Shown here: positions 43,564-54,120 of the stretch, one piece after another
Position numbering within the stretch: the first letter of the stretch is position 1
Layout: each line of letters begins with the position of its first letter
Assembly (NCBI GenBank): GCA_963778525.1
Contig: CAVZUJ010000001.1
Span: 62,001 to 126,000 of the forward strand
Source of the DNA: Schlegelella_A sp963778525
GTDB lineage: Bacteria; Pseudomonadota; Gammaproteobacteria; Burkholderiales; Burkholderiaceae_C
DNA length: 64,000 nt
Direction: 5' to 3'
Translations under genes and position numbers: made by a program
Notes under the pieces: model-generated
Seen by the model: the letters and a program-made list of their open reading frames with translations, nothing else
Databases searched by the model: none
Told to the model about the DNA's origin: nothing

Positions 43564-44854
43564 TCAGTCCGGTCGCCAGGCGATGCGAACCTGGGCCTGG
43601 CCGTCGGCTGCCCGGGCCCGCGCATCCACGCCCAGAGCGGGCACGAAGACCGGCACGCCGGCGTGGCAAAGGATCGGCCCGCGCCGCTGCCACGACGCGA
43701 CGGCGGCCGCCTGGTACTGCAGCTTCAGGCTGCGCGCCGGCCGCCCGGGTCCTGCTTGAAAGCGATCCTCGGCGCGGCGCTCGCGCACTTCGAGCTGCCG
43801 CGCGATCGCGGTTGGAAGGCCTCCGGAATCGTGCGGCTCGACGACGAATGCACCGCCCCAGCCAGGCAGTCGATACACGCCGGCCCGGCTCAAGTCCATC
43901 GACGTCGCGGGGCCGACATGCGCCGGACCGGAGGCCGGCTCGAAGTGCAGGCCGCCGCGATAGGCATGCAAGTCGCCGACATTGCCGATCGGCCAGCGTT
44001 GCGAGGATCGCGCCTTCACCTCGTCGAGCAGGCGCGAGACGAGGCTGGCCGGGGCAGCAGCACCGGTGCACTGGCGCAGCCAGGTGCGCAAGGCATTGCT
44101 CTGGCGCGCCGACGACAGCGCGCGCCATGCGGCGATGTCGAGCCTGTCGGCCGGCGGCTGCCACTCGAAGATCGATCTCTGCCAACTCGTCGAGTCCGGC
44201 AACCGCCTCCTGGGCCCAGCCGGCCGCAGTGGCCAGTGAGCTCTCGGCTTGCGGGAAGGCGTCGAGCAACGCCGGCCAGACGCTGGCCCGCAACCGATTG
44301 CGGGCAAAGCGCGGATCGTCGTTGCTGTCGTCTTCGATATGCCGAAGGCGATGTCGCCGCGCATAGGCGGCGATGGTGTCGCTCGACTGCTCGAGCCACG
44401 GCCGGGCCCAGGTCACGCCGTCCCGGTGCACCCGGGCGGGCATCGCCGATAGCCCCGCAACTCCGCCACCGCGCAATGCCTGCAGCAGAAAGGTCTCGGC
44501 CTGATCGCGCCGATGGTGGGCAAGCAGCACGAGATCGGCGCCCTGCCCGGTCGCCATGCGGCGCAAGGCCTTGTAGCGCGCGCGCCGAGCCCAGGCTTCC
44601 ACGCTTTCGCCAGGCGCGGGCTTGTTCTCGAGTCGATGCGCAAAGAACTCCACCGGCAGGCCGCGCCGCGCCCAGCGACGGCAGAGATCGCTGCCGTGCT
44701 GCATCCAAGCGTCGGCGTGCCGGCTGAGGCCGTGATGGACATGGAGCGCGAGAACCCGGGTGCCGCCCAAGTCGCGGGCCGCGCTCGCCGTGGCGTGCAG
44801 CAACGCAGTCGAATCGCGGCCACCGCTGAAGGCCACGGCAACGGCGCGGCGCAC
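43564..44854 (-). CDS. tilS: tRNA(Ile)-lysidine synthase, one frameshift
   Basis: Converts C34 of tRNA-Ile2 to lysidine so that it reads AUA; normally essential. The N-terminal PP-loop is VAFSGGRDSTALLH, with HHGLSRHADAW and LLAHHRRDQAETFLL. C-terminal parts include GVYRLPGWGGAFVVEP and ERRAEDRFQAGPGRPARSLK. One extra T near 44174 breaks the frame after LDELAEID; without it the protein is 429 residues. Because function should be indispensable, the indel is probably a sequence error. GTG 44854 is the assumed start, 13 bases after the accA stop. Confidence 0.9.
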
Positions 44855-44867
44855 CGGCGAGCCGGGC

Positions 44868-45839
44868 TCAGCGCTCGGTCGTGTCGCTGAAGCGGCCGTA
44901 AGACTGCAGCCGGTCGTAGCGGCGTTGCATCAGCTCCTTCACCGGCAGGTCGCTGACCTGGCGGAAGGCGTCGTTGAGCGCGCGCTTCAGGAAGGCGGCC
45001 ATCTGCTTGGGATCCCGGTGCGCACCACCGACCGGCTCGTTGACGATCTTGTCGACGAGGCCGAGCGCCTTGAGGCGGTGCGCCGTGATGCCGAGCTGCT
45101 CGGCGGCGTCGGCGGCGCGCTCGGCGGTCTTCCACAGGATCGAGGCGCAGCCTTCCGGCGAGATCACGGAATAGATCGAGTACTGCAGCATCAGCAGCTG
45201 GTCGCCGACGCTGATGGCCAGGGCACCGCCCGAGCCGCCCTCGCCGATGATGGTGACGATGATCGGCACCTCGAGCTGCGCCATCTCGAAGATGTTGCGG
45301 CCGATCGCCTCCGACTGGCCGCGCTCTTCGGCGCCGATGCCGGGATAGGCTCCGGGCGTGTCGACGAAGGTGAAGACCGGCAGGCCGAATTTCTCGGCCA
45401 GCTTCATCAGGCGCAAGGCCTTGCGATAGCCCTCGGGCCGGGACATGCCGAAGTTGCGCGCCGCCCGCTCCTTGGTGTCGCGGCCCTTCTGCTGGCCGAT
45501 GACCATGCAGGCCTGGCCGTTGAAGCGCGCCAGGCCGCCGATGATCGACTGGTCGTCGGCGAAGGCGCGGTCGCCATGCAGCTCCTGGAAATCGGTGAAG
45601 ACCTCGGCGACGTAGTCGAGCGTATAGGGGCGCTGCGGGTGGCGCGCGATCTGCGTCACCTGCCAGGGCGTGAGGCCGGAGTAGATGTCCTTGGTCAGCA
45701 GCAGGCTCTTCTTGCTGAGCCGATCGATCTCCTCGGAGATGTCGACCGCCGACTCGTTCTGCACGTAGCGGAGCTCGTCGATCTTCGATTCCAGCTCGGC
45801 CACCGGTTGCTCGAAATCGAGAAAGTGTCTCTTGCTCAT
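44868..45839 (-). CDS. accA: Acetyl-CoA carboxylase, carboxyltransferase alpha subunit
   Basis: One half of the carboxyltransferase that makes malonyl-CoA for fatty-acid synthesis. The 323 residues begin KRHFLDFEQPVAELESKIDEL and contain IARHPQRPYTLDYV, the FVDTPGAYPGIGAEERGQ loop and IIGEGGSGGALAISVGD, which form the acetyl-CoA and biotin sites. ATG 45837-45839 matches the family start. Intact. It lies between the alkA-like and tilS genes in a conserved betaproteobacterial order. Confidence 0.97.
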   Translation of the reverse strand: MSKRHFLDFEQPVAELESKIDELRYVQNESAVDISEEIDRLSKKSLLLTKDIYSGLTPWQVTQIARHPQRPYTLDYVAEVFTDFQELHGDRAFADDQSIIGGLARFNGQACMVIGQQKGRDTKERAARNFGMSRPEGYRKALRLMKLAEKFGLPVFTFVDTPGAYPGIGAEERGQSEAIGRNIFEMAQLEVPIIVTIIGEGGSGGALAISVGDQLLMLQYSIYSVISPEGCASILWKTAERAADAAEQLGITAHRLKALGLVDKIVNEPVGGAHRDPKQMAAFLKRALNDAFRQVSDLPVKELMQRRYDRLQSYGRFSDTTER

Positions 45840-45844
45840 GTCAG

Positions 45845-45915
45845 CATGCGCAGGGCCGCTCCCAAGCGTGCTGAAGCCCCCGCGGGGGGCAGCGAACGCA
45901 GAGAGCGTGGGGGTT
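45845..45915. repeat. GC-rich intergenic palindromic repeat
   Basis: Between alkA and accA lies CCCCCGCGGGGG (45877-45888), a perfect 12-base palindrome, flanked by GCAGCGAACGCAGAGAGCG and a GGGGGTTT end that also pairs with AAGCCCCC. This layout, with AAGCCCCC on one side and GGGGGTTT on the other, resembles a repeat common between genes in Comamonadaceae and relatives. It could act as a transcript-ending or stabilising hairpin. Confidence 0.5.
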
Positions 45916-45920
45916 TCATG

Positions 45921-46584
45921 TCAGTAGCTCACAGGCAGCGGATCGAGGCTGCGCCAAATGTACCAAGTCGCGACCGACCGGTAGGGCGCCCAGGCATCGC
46001 CCACTTCGCGGGCTTCGGCCCGCGACACCGGCTCGCCGCTGAAATAGTTGACGCTGATGCCCTTGATGAGGCCGATGTCGTCGAGCGGCAGCACGTTGGG
46101 GCGCAGGAGGTGAAAGATGAGGAACATCTCCGCCGTCCAGCGGCCGATGCCGCGAATCGCGACCAGCTCCTCGATGATGGCCTCGTCGTCCATCAGCTGC
46201 CACTGCGCGACGTGCACCGCGCCGGAATCGAAATGCTGGGCGAGGTCGCACGAGGTATTCCACCTTGCGCGCCGAAAGTCCGGCGGTGCGGATCTGCGGC
46301 GCGTCGAGCGCGAGCACCGCCGCGGGCGACAGGCGTTGCGAAGGGCCGGCCGCAAGCGCGACGAAGCGGTCCCAGACGGCTTGCGCCGCGGGCACCGAAA
46401 TCTGCTGGCCGACGATGGAGCGGGCCAGGGTCGTGAAGGCATCGCCGCGACTCTCGAGGCGCCCGTCGCCGACACGCGGGATCAGCTTCTTCATGACCCG
46501 GTCGCGCTTGGCCAGATGCTTGCAGGCATCGTCCCAGAAGTCGGCCGTCGGCTGCGCGATCGAGCTCTTCGGGGTGCTTGCCAA
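45921..46584 (-). CDS. DNA-3-methyladenine glycosylase II (AlkA-type), one frameshift
   Basis: Removes alkylated bases. The 220-residue protein (rejoined) has the HhH-GPD fold: SIVGQQISVPAAQAVWDRF, then ELVAIRGIGRWTAEMFLIF with the helix-hairpin-helix, and the catalytic Asp in LPLDDIGLIKG. An extra base near 46251 splits GLSARKVEYL from CDLAQHFDSG. The start is uncertain: TTG 46584, two bases after the cysS stop, gives a full-length family N-terminus (ASTPKSSIAQPTADFWDDA). Tight coupling to cysS supports it. Confidence 0.85.
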
Positions 46585-46586
46585 GT

Positions 46587-47966
<1,380 letters not shown>

Positions 47967-48106
47967 GGGACGCTGCAGCACGGGAAGGATGGCTGCTGAA
48001 GAGGCATCGCGACGCATGCGTGCCCTACAATCGAATCAGTATAGCGGCCCTGTTTTTCTCGACGACGGGGCTGCCCCAGCGCCGACGCCGAGGCGCCCAG
48101 CGCATC

Positions 48107-48700
48107 ATGCCTTCGACGCATTTCCAATCGCTCTTCGCCGCCCTCGCCCTCTGCCTCGGCCTGATGCTTGCGGCTACTAGCCCGGCCTTCGCCGCGCTGG
48201 CCGAGGAGCTGAGCGAAGTCACGCGACTGCATCATGCGGGTCAGTCCGAAGCCGCGCTCGAACGCGCCGATCGCTATCTGGCCAGCAGGCCCAAGGACGC
48301 CCAGATGCGTTTCGTGAAGGCAGTCGTTCTTGCCGATATCGGAAGGCGGGCCGATGCGATCACCCTGTTGCAGCAACTGGTGCAGGATTTTCCGGAGCTT
48401 CCGGAGCCGCACAATAATCTCGCCGCCCTGTACGCAGCCGACGGCGACTATGGAAAAGCACGCGCCGAACTGGAAGAATCGCTTCGCCTCAATCCCAACT
48501 ATGCGACGGCACACGAGAATCTCGGCGATATCTTCATCATGCTGGCCGGCCAGTCCTATGCCCGGGCCCTGAAGCTGGAGCCTGCGAATACGAGTGTGCC
48601 GCGCAAGCTCGCTCTGGTGCAGCAGATCGTTGCTCCGAGCCGATCGGCCAGTGGACCCGTTGCCGCGAGCGCCGCCAGCGCTGCGAGCTCTCCCCCGTGA
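48107..48700 (+). CDS. Periplasmic TPR-repeat protein
   Basis: A 197-residue exported protein. Signal peptide (hydrophobic FAALALCLGLMLAA, cleavage near AFA-ALAEE) followed by about four tetratricopeptide helices: QSEAALERADRYLASRPKD, RADAITLLQQLVQDFPELP, HNNLAALYAADGDYGKARAELEESL, HENLGDIFIMLAGQSYARAL. An Ala/Ser-rich tail ends it. ATG 48107. It precedes two cyclophilin genes by about 30 bases, so it may assist periplasmic protein folding, but that is only inference. A possible shared divergent promoter region with cysS lies at 47967-48106. Confidence 0.8.
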   Translation: MPSTHFQSLFAALALCLGLMLAATSPAFAALAEELSEVTRLHHAGQSEAALERADRYLASRPKDAQMRFVKAVVLADIGRRADAITLLQQLVQDFPELPEPHNNLAALYAADGDYGKARAELEESLRLNPNYATAHENLGDIFIMLAGQSYARALKLEPANTSVPRKLALVQQIVAPSRSASGPVAASAASAASSPP

Positions 48701-48730
48701 ACCCTTGAACCCGTGAACCTGGAGCAATCG

Positions 48731-49291
48731 ATGCAGAAAACATTTGCCCGCCTGGCCCTTTCTCTCCTCGCCGCCAGCTCGGTCGCCTTCGCGGTGCCGG
48801 CGCTGGCGCAAAAGGTGAAGCTCGAGACAAGTGCCGGCAACATCGTCATCGAGCTCGATGCCGCGAAGGCACCGAAGACCGTCGACAACTTTCTTCAGTA
48901 CGTGAAGGCGGGCCACTACAACGGCACGGTGTTTCACCGCGTCATCAACAACTTCATGATCCAGGGCGGCGGCATGACGGCCGACCTGAAGGAAAAGGCG
49001 ACGCGGCCGCCGATCGGCCTCGAAAGCAGGAACGGGCTGACGAACCAGCGCGGCACGGTGGCGATGGCGCGCACCAACGACCCGAATTCGGCGACGGCGC
49101 AGTTCTTCATCAACGTCAAGGACAATGACTTCCTCAACCAGGCGCAGGCGCGTGACGGCAACGGCTACGCGGTCTTCGGCAAGGTCGTCGAAGGCATGGA
49201 CGTGGTCGACAAGATCCGCGCCGTGCCTACGGGGCCTGGCGACGTGCCTGTAACGCCTGTCGTCATCAAACAAGCAACCGTGGAGAAATGA
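48731..49291 (+). CDS. ppiA: Periplasmic peptidyl-prolyl cis-trans isomerase (cyclophilin)
   Basis: A 186-residue cyclophilin with a signal peptide (residues 1-25; LALSLLAASSVAFAVPALAQ). Core motifs are VFHRVINNFMIQGGG with the catalytic Arg, ATAQFFINVKDNDFLN and YAVFGKVVEGMDVVD. ATG 48731 has GGAG with six-base spacing and begins the signal peptide; the in-frame GTG 48713 would place six extra residues before it. Followed after one base by a cytoplasmic paralogue. Confidence 0.94.
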   Translation: MQKTFARLALSLLAASSVAFAVPALAQKVKLETSAGNIVIELDAAKAPKTVDNFLQYVKAGHYNGTVFHRVINNFMIQGGGMTADLKEKATRPPIGLESRNGLTNQRGTVAMARTNDPNSATAQFFINVKDNDFLNQAQARDGNGYAVFGKVVEGMDVVDKIRAVPTGPGDVPVTPVVIKQATVEK

Positions 49292-49292
49292 C

Positions 49293-49796
49293 GTGACCAA
49301 ACTAGTCGACCTGGACACCAGCAAGGGCACGATCCGCCTCGAGCTCGATGACGAGAAGGCGCCCGAGACCGTGAAGAACTTTCTCACCAACGTCGAGAAC
49401 GGCCACTTCGACGGCACGATCTTCCATCGCGTCATCAAGGGCTTCATGGTGCAAGGCGGCGGGTTCGAGCCGGGCATGTCGCAAAAGCCCACCGGCAATT
49501 CGATCCAGAACGAAGCCTCGAACGGGCTGAAGAACAACCACTACACCGTGGCGATGGCGCGAACGTCGGCGCCACACTCGGCGACGGCCCAGTTCTTCAT
49601 CAACACCACCGACAACGACTTCCTCAACTTCAAGTCGGAGACGCCGCAGGGCTGGGGCTACGCGGTCTTCGGCAAGGTGGTTCAGGGCAACGACGTGGTC
49701 GACGCGATCGAGCAGGTTCGCACCGGCACGCGCTCCGGCCATGCCGACGTGCCGCTCGACGACGTGACGATCACCCGCGCCACGGTCGTCTCCTAG
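49293..49796 (+). CDS. ppiB: Cytoplasmic peptidyl-prolyl cis-trans isomerase B
   Basis: A 167-residue cyclophilin without signal peptide. IFHRVIKGFMVQGGGFEPGM, ATAQFFINTTDNDFLNF and YAVFGKVVQGNDVVDAI are the active-site blocks. GTG 49293 is one base after the ppiA stop; GGAGA sits upstream. The pair ppiA-ppiB followed by lpxH is a conserved betaproteobacterial order (in gamma-proteobacteria, ppiB-lpxH). Confidence 0.95.
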   Translation: MTKLVDLDTSKGTIRLELDDEKAPETVKNFLTNVENGHFDGTIFHRVIKGFMVQGGGFEPGMSQKPTGNSIQNEASNGLKNNHYTVAMARTSAPHSATAQFFINTTDNDFLNFKSETPQGWGYAVFGKVVQGNDVVDAIEQVRTGTRSGHADVPLDDVTITRATVVS

Positions 49797-49806
49797 CGGA
49801 ATCCGC

Positions 49807-50637
49807 GTGGCCGCGCCCGCGCCGCCGGCCACGCGGCTGCCGTTGCCGCAAGCGACGCCCACGTTCGTCGCTCCGGCGTCCTGGCGGGCGATCGATTTCA
49901 TCAGCGACCTGCACCTCGCGCAGAGCACGCCGCGCGCGTTCGACGCCTGGGCGGCGCACCTGCACGGCACGCCGGCCGACGCCGTGTTCATCCTCGGCGA
50001 CCTGTTCGAGGTCTGGGTCGGCGACGACATGGCAGGAGGCGGCTTCGAGCAGCGCTGCGCGCAGGTGCTGAAGGAGGCGGCGGCAACGAAGACGATCGCT
50101 TTCATGGCCGGCAACCGCGACTTCCTGGTCGGCAACTCGATGCTCGCATCGACGGGCGTGTTGCGCCTGCACGATCCGACCGTCATCAGCGCCTTTGGCA
50201 CACGCGTGCTCGTCTCGCACGGCGACGCGCTTTGCCTCGACGACGTCGGCTACCAGCGCTATCGCGCCGTCGTGCACCGGCCGGCGCTGCAACGGGCGTT
50301 CCTGGCCCTGCCGCTGTCCTGGCGGCGGGCCATCGGGCGCGCTGCGCGACGGCGCAGCAACGCACTGCACACGCCGGGACTCGGCGCCTTCATCGACGTC
50401 GACTCGACGGCCGCAGTGGGCTGGCTCCGCTCGGCGCAAGCGCCCGTGCTGTTGCACGGGCACACGCATGCGCCGGCCAGCCATGAGTTGGCGCCCGGGC
50501 TCATGCGGCACGTCCTCAGCGACTGGGAGCTCGACGCCGACCGTGTGCCGCGGGCCGAGGTGTTGCGCTGGGACACGGACGGCTTTGCGCGCATCGCACC
50601 CGAGCCGCCGAGGCCCGCGGCGACGGGGCAGGCATGA
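49807..50637 (+). CDS. lpxH: UDP-2,3-diacylglucosamine diphosphatase
   Basis: Hydrolyses UDP-2,3-diacylglucosamine to lipid X in lipid A synthesis. The 276-residue metallophosphoesterase has the motifs DLHLAQS (Asp and His ligands), GDLFEVWVGDD, GNRDFLVG, VSHGDALC and HGHTHAP. GTG 49807 starts an Ala/Pro-rich leader of about 20 residues before the conserved IDFISDLHL. Its stop overlaps the next start as ATGA. lpxK, a later enzyme of the pathway, is at 62.4 kb. Confidence 0.94.
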   Translation: MAAPAPPATRLPLPQATPTFVAPASWRAIDFISDLHLAQSTPRAFDAWAAHLHGTPADAVFILGDLFEVWVGDDMAGGGFEQRCAQVLKEAAATKTIAFMAGNRDFLVGNSMLASTGVLRLHDPTVISAFGTRVLVSHGDALCLDDVGYQRYRAVVHRPALQRAFLALPLSWRRAIGRAARRRSNALHTPGLGAFIDVDSTAAVGWLRSAQAPVLLHGHTHAPASHELAPGLMRHVLSDWELDADRVPRAEVLRWDTDGFARIAPEPPRPAATGQA

Positions 50638-51407
50638 CCGACTGGTGGCGGCGCTGGCGGCGAAAGCGTGCGCTTGAACGGCGGCCGATCCCCGACGCCA
50701 TCTGGCGCCTCACGCTCGCCCGCTATCCCTTCCTGGCCGCACGGGGCGAGTCCGACCTCGCTGCCCTGCGCGAGATGGCAACCCTTTTTCTTGCCGAGAA
50801 GGAATTCACCGGCACACGCGGGCTCGAGGTGTCCGACGAGATGGCCGTCGCCATCGCGGCGCAAGCCTGCCTGCCGGCCCTCAAGCTCGGCCTCGAATGG
50901 CTGGACGGCTTCGTCGGCATCGTGGTCCACGAAGACGCCGTGGTGGCTCGCCGCGAAATCGAGGATGAAGATGGCGTCGTCCATGCGTTCGACGAGGAGC
51001 TGACCGGCGAGGCGGTCAGCGGCGGCCCGGTCATGCTGGCCTGGCGCGACGTCGACGAGGCCGGCGCGTCGGCGGCGATCGGCTACAACGTCGTGGTCCA
51101 CGAGTTCGTGCATGTGATCGACATGCGCGGCGGCGTCACGGCCGGTCTGGAAGACGTGCAGCCGACGAGCGAGCGCGGCACCTGGCTGAACGCGTTGGCC
51201 GACGAATACGAGGCCTTCGCCGACGCCGTCGATGCCGAAGAAGAAACCTTCCTCGACCCGTATGGCGCGCAGGCCCTCGAGGAATTCTTCGCCGTCGCGG
51301 CGGAGGCGTTCTTCGTGGCGCCCGGCGAGCTGCAGGGCGAGCAGCCGCGCGTCTACGCGCTGCTGCAATCGTTCTTTCGTCAAGACCCGGCAAATCCAGG
51401 GTCCTGA
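50634..51407 (+). CDS. MtfA-family zinc peptidase
   Basis: A 257-residue cytoplasmic protein of the M90/MtfA family. The HExxH zinc motif is VVHEFVHVIDM near residue 150, with further ligand region DEYEAFADAVD and EEFFAVAAEAFFVAP downstream. In E. coli MtfA binds the repressor Mlc and affects sugar uptake. ATG 50634 overlaps the lpxH stop, so translation is coupled. It converges on clpA with 35 bases between stops. Confidence 0.88.
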   Translation: MTDWWRRWRRKRALERRPIPDAIWRLTLARYPFLAARGESDLAALREMATLFLAEKEFTGTRGLEVSDEMAVAIAAQACLPALKLGLEWLDGFVGIVVHEDAVVARREIEDEDGVVHAFDEELTGEAVSGGPVMLAWRDVDEAGASAAIGYNVVVHEFVHVIDMRGGVTAGLEDVQPTSERGTWLNALADEYEAFADAVDAEEETFLDPYGAQALEEFFAVAAEAFFVAPGELQGEQPRVYALLQSFFRQDPANPGS

Positions 51408-51442
51408 CGAAGACACCGACGGGCCCCTGCCCGCCGGGATCT

Positions 51443-53749
51443 CTACGCCGTTGCCGGCTCGGCCTTCGGCTTGTCGCTCTTCTTGGTCGGCGTGATGTCG
51501 AGCACCGGCTTGCCGTCGGCGTCGACATCGATGGTCAGGCGACCGCCATCCACAAGACGGCCGAACAGCAGCTCGTCGGCCAGGGCCCGACGGATCGTGT
51601 CCTGGATCAGGCGCTGCATCGGCCGCGCGCCCATCAGCGGATCGAAGCCTTGCTTGGCCAGGCTTTGGCGCAAGCCATCGGTGAAGGTCACCTCGACCTT
51701 CTTCTCGGCCAGCTGACCTTCGAGCTGCAGCAGGAACTTGTCGACGACGCGCAGGATGATCTCCTGGTCGAGCGACTTGAAGCTCACCGTCGCGTCGAGG
51801 CGATTGCGGAACTCCGGCGTGAACAGGCGCTTGATGTCGGCCATCTCGTCGCCGGCCTCTTTCGAGTTGGTGAAGCCGATCGACGACTTGTTCAGGGACT
51901 CGGCACCGGCATTCGTCGTCATGACGATGATGACGCTGCGAAAGTCCGCCTTGCGCCCGTTGTTGTCCGTCAGCGTGCCGTGGTCCATGACCTGGAGCAG
52001 CACGTTGAAGACGTCGGGGTGCGCTTTCTCGATCTCGTCGAGCAACAGCACCGCGTGCGGCTTCTTGGAGATCGCCTCGGTGAGCAGGCCACCCTGGTCG
52101 AAACCAACGTAGCCCGGTGGCGCGCCGATCAACCGGCTTACCGCATGGCGCTCCATGTACTCGCTCATGTCGAAGCGGATCAGCTCGATGCCGAGAATGA
52201 AGGCGAGCTGCTTGGCCACCTCGGTCTTGCCGACGCCGGTCGGGCCGCTGAACAGGAACGAGCCGATCGGCTTGTCGGGCCGGCCGAGACCGGAGCGCGC
52301 CATCTTGATCGCCGCCGCAAGCGCGTCGATCGCCGGCTCCTGGCCGAAGACGACGCTCTTCAGATCGCGATCCAGCGTCTTCAACTTCGAGCGGTCGTCG
52401 GAAGACACGCTGGCCGGCGGGATGCGCGCGATCTTGGCGACGATCTCTTCGACCTCGTTGCGGGTGATCGTCTTCTTCTGCTTGTTCTTCGGCAGGATGC
52501 GTTGCGCCGCACCGGCTTCGTCGATCACGTCGATCGCCTTGTCGGGCAGGTGCCGGTCGTTGATGTACTTGGCCGACAGCTCGGCGGCAGCCTGCAGGGC
52601 GGCCGGCGCGTACTTGACGCTGTGGTGCTCCTCGAAGCGCGACTTCAAGCCCTTCAGGATCTCGATCGTCTGCTCGATGGACGGCTCGACCACGTCGACC
52701 TTCTGGAAGCGCCGCGACAGCGCCGCGTCTTTCTCGAAGATGCCGCGATACTCGGTGAAGGTCGTGGCGCCGATGCACTTCATCGTGCCCGAGCTGAGCG
52801 CGGGCTTGAGCAGGTTGCTGGCGTCGAGCGTGCCGCCCGAAGCAGCGCCTGCGCCGATCAGGGTATGGATTTCGTCGATGAAAAGGATCGCGTTCGGCTG
52901 GTCCTTCAGGTGCTTGAGCACGCCCTTCAGGCGCTGCTCGAAGTCGCCGCGATATTTGGTGCCGGCGAGCAAGGCACCCATGTCGAGCGAATAGACGATC
53001 GAGTCGGCCAGGATCTCCGGCACCTCGTTCTGCGTGATCCGCCAGGCCAGGCCTTCGGCGATCGCGGTCTTGCCCACACCGGCTTCACCGACGAGCAGCG
53101 GATTGTTCTTGCGCCGCCGGCACAGGATCTGGACCACGCGCTCGACCTCGTGCTCGCGCCCGATCAGCGGATCGATCTTGCCGTCGCGGGCGAGCTGGTT
53201 GAGGTTCTGGGTGAACTGGTCGAGCGGCGAGCCCTTGCCGTCGCCATCGTCCTTTTCGCTCTCGGAATTCGAGCTCGCGCCGTCGCCCGGCTTCGACGGC
53301 TCGGGCGGATCGGTCTTCTTGATGCCGTGTGCGATGAAATTGACGACGTCGAGCCGTGTCACGCCCTGCTGATGCAGGTAGTAGACGGCGTGCGAATCCT
53401 TTTCGCCGAAGATCGCGACGAGGACATTGGCGCCGGTCACTTCCTTCTTGCCGCTGCCGGTGGACTGCACGTGCATGATCGCGCGCTGGATGACGCGCTG
53501 AAAACCCAGCGTCGGCTGCGTGTCGACCTCGTCGGCACCACCGACCGTGGGAGTGTTCTCCTTGATGAAGCCGACCAGGCTTTTTCTCAGGTCGTCGAGA
53601 TTGGCAGAGCAGGCGCGCAGCACTTCGGCGGCTGATGGGTTGTCGAGCAGCGCCATCAGCAAGTGCTCGACCGTGATGAACTCATGGCGCTGCTGGCGCG
53701 CTTCAACGAACGCCATGTGCAGGCTGACTTCCAACTCTTGCGCAATCAT
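51443..53749 (-). CDS. clpA: ATP-dependent Clp protease ATP-binding subunit ClpA
   Basis: Unfoldase that feeds substrates to ClpP. The 768-residue protein has the N-terminal double Clp repeat (1-145), AAA module 1 with Walker A GEAGVGKTAIAEG and Walker B ILFIDEIHTLIGAG, and module 2 with GPTGVGKTEVAKQ and VLLLDEIEKAHPDVF. ClpP loop-binding IGF-like motif and the small C-terminal domain (LIQDTIRRALADELLFG) follow. ATG 53747-53749 overlaps the clpS stop as ATGA. Intact. clpP is not in the window. Confidence 0.97.
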   Translation of the reverse strand: MIAQELEVSLHMAFVEARQQRHEFITVEHLLMALLDNPSAAEVLRACSANLDDLRKSLVGFIKENTPTVGGADEVDTQPTLGFQRVIQRAIMHVQSTGSGKKEVTGANVLVAIFGEKDSHAVYYLHQQGVTRLDVVNFIAHGIKKTDPPEPSKPGDGASSNSESEKDDGDGKGSPLDQFTQNLNQLARDGKIDPLIGREHEVERVVQILCRRRKNNPLLVGEAGVGKTAIAEGLAWRITQNEVPEILADSIVYSLDMGALLAGTKYRGDFEQRLKGVLKHLKDQPNAILFIDEIHTLIGAGAASGGTLDASNLLKPALSSGTMKCIGATTFTEYRGIFEKDAALSRRFQKVDVVEPSIEQTIEILKGLKSRFEEHHSVKYAPAALQAAAELSAKYINDRHLPDKAIDVIDEAGAAQRILPKNKQKKTITRNEVEEIVAKIARIPPASVSSDDRSKLKTLDRDLKSVVFGQEPAIDALAAAIKMARSGLGRPDKPIGSFLFSGPTGVGKTEVAKQLAFILGIELIRFDMSEYMERHAVSRLIGAPPGYVGFDQGGLLTEAISKKPHAVLLLDEIEKAHPDVFNVLLQVMDHGTLTDNNGRKADFRSVIIVMTTNAGAESLNKSSIGFTNSKEAGDEMADIKRLFTPEFRNRLDATVSFKSLDQEIILRVVDKFLLQLEGQLAEKKVEVTFTDGLRQSLAKQGFDPLMGARPMQRLIQDTIRRALADELLFGRLVDGGRLTIDVDADGKPVLDITPTKKSDKPKAEPATA

Positions 53750-54096
53750 GCGGACTCCATTGTGCATTGCAGCGGGTGACCGCCGCGTCTGGCAGCGGCG
53801 AGCACGAGCTCGACCTTCGTCGCGGCGACGTCTTTCGAGTAGACGCCACAGACACCGCGCCCTTCATGATGGATCTTGAGCATGATCTGCGTCGCCGTCT
53901 CCAGATCGCGGTTGAAATATTCCTGCAGCACCATCACGACGAACTCCATCGGCGTGTAGTCATCGTTGAGAAGAACCACCTGGTACATCCGGGGCGGCTC
54001 GGTTTTCTGCGCCTGGCGCTCGACGACCACGGCACCCTGGCCGTCGTCGGGCCGTACGACGGGAAGAGCCGGTGGCGGCGGCGGGTCGGCGGGCAT
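53746..54096 (-). CDS. clpS: ClpA adaptor protein ClpS
   Basis: N-end-rule adaptor that delivers substrates to ClpA. The 116 residues have a disordered Pro-rich N-tail (about 1-30) and the fold with MYQVVLLNDDYTPMEFVV, which forms the substrate pocket, plus IHHEGRGVCGVYSKDVAATK. ATG 54094-54096. TAGAAT lies eight bases upstream and could be its -10. The DNA immediately upstream is the broken end of dctM. Confidence 0.95.
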   Translation of the reverse strand: MPADPPPPPALPVVRPDDGQGAVVVERQAQKTEPPRMYQVVLLNDDYTPMEFVVMVLQEYFNRDLETATQIMLKIHHEGRGVCGVYSKDVAATKVELVLAAARRGGHPLQCTMESA

Positions 54097-54120
54097 GAAT
54101 TCATTCTATCGAGTCGGGCG

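Noticed and set aside
42118..43600. A lysine riboswitch or attenuator for lysC
   Set aside because: No leader long enough is present: tilS ends about 117 bases upstream and no lysine-rich leader peptide or terminator is visible.
50259..52778. An 839-codon minus-strand open frame crossing lpxH, mtfA and the 3' half of clpA
   Set aside because: It runs through unrelated genes in the wrong frame; clpA has intact AAA motifs in another frame.
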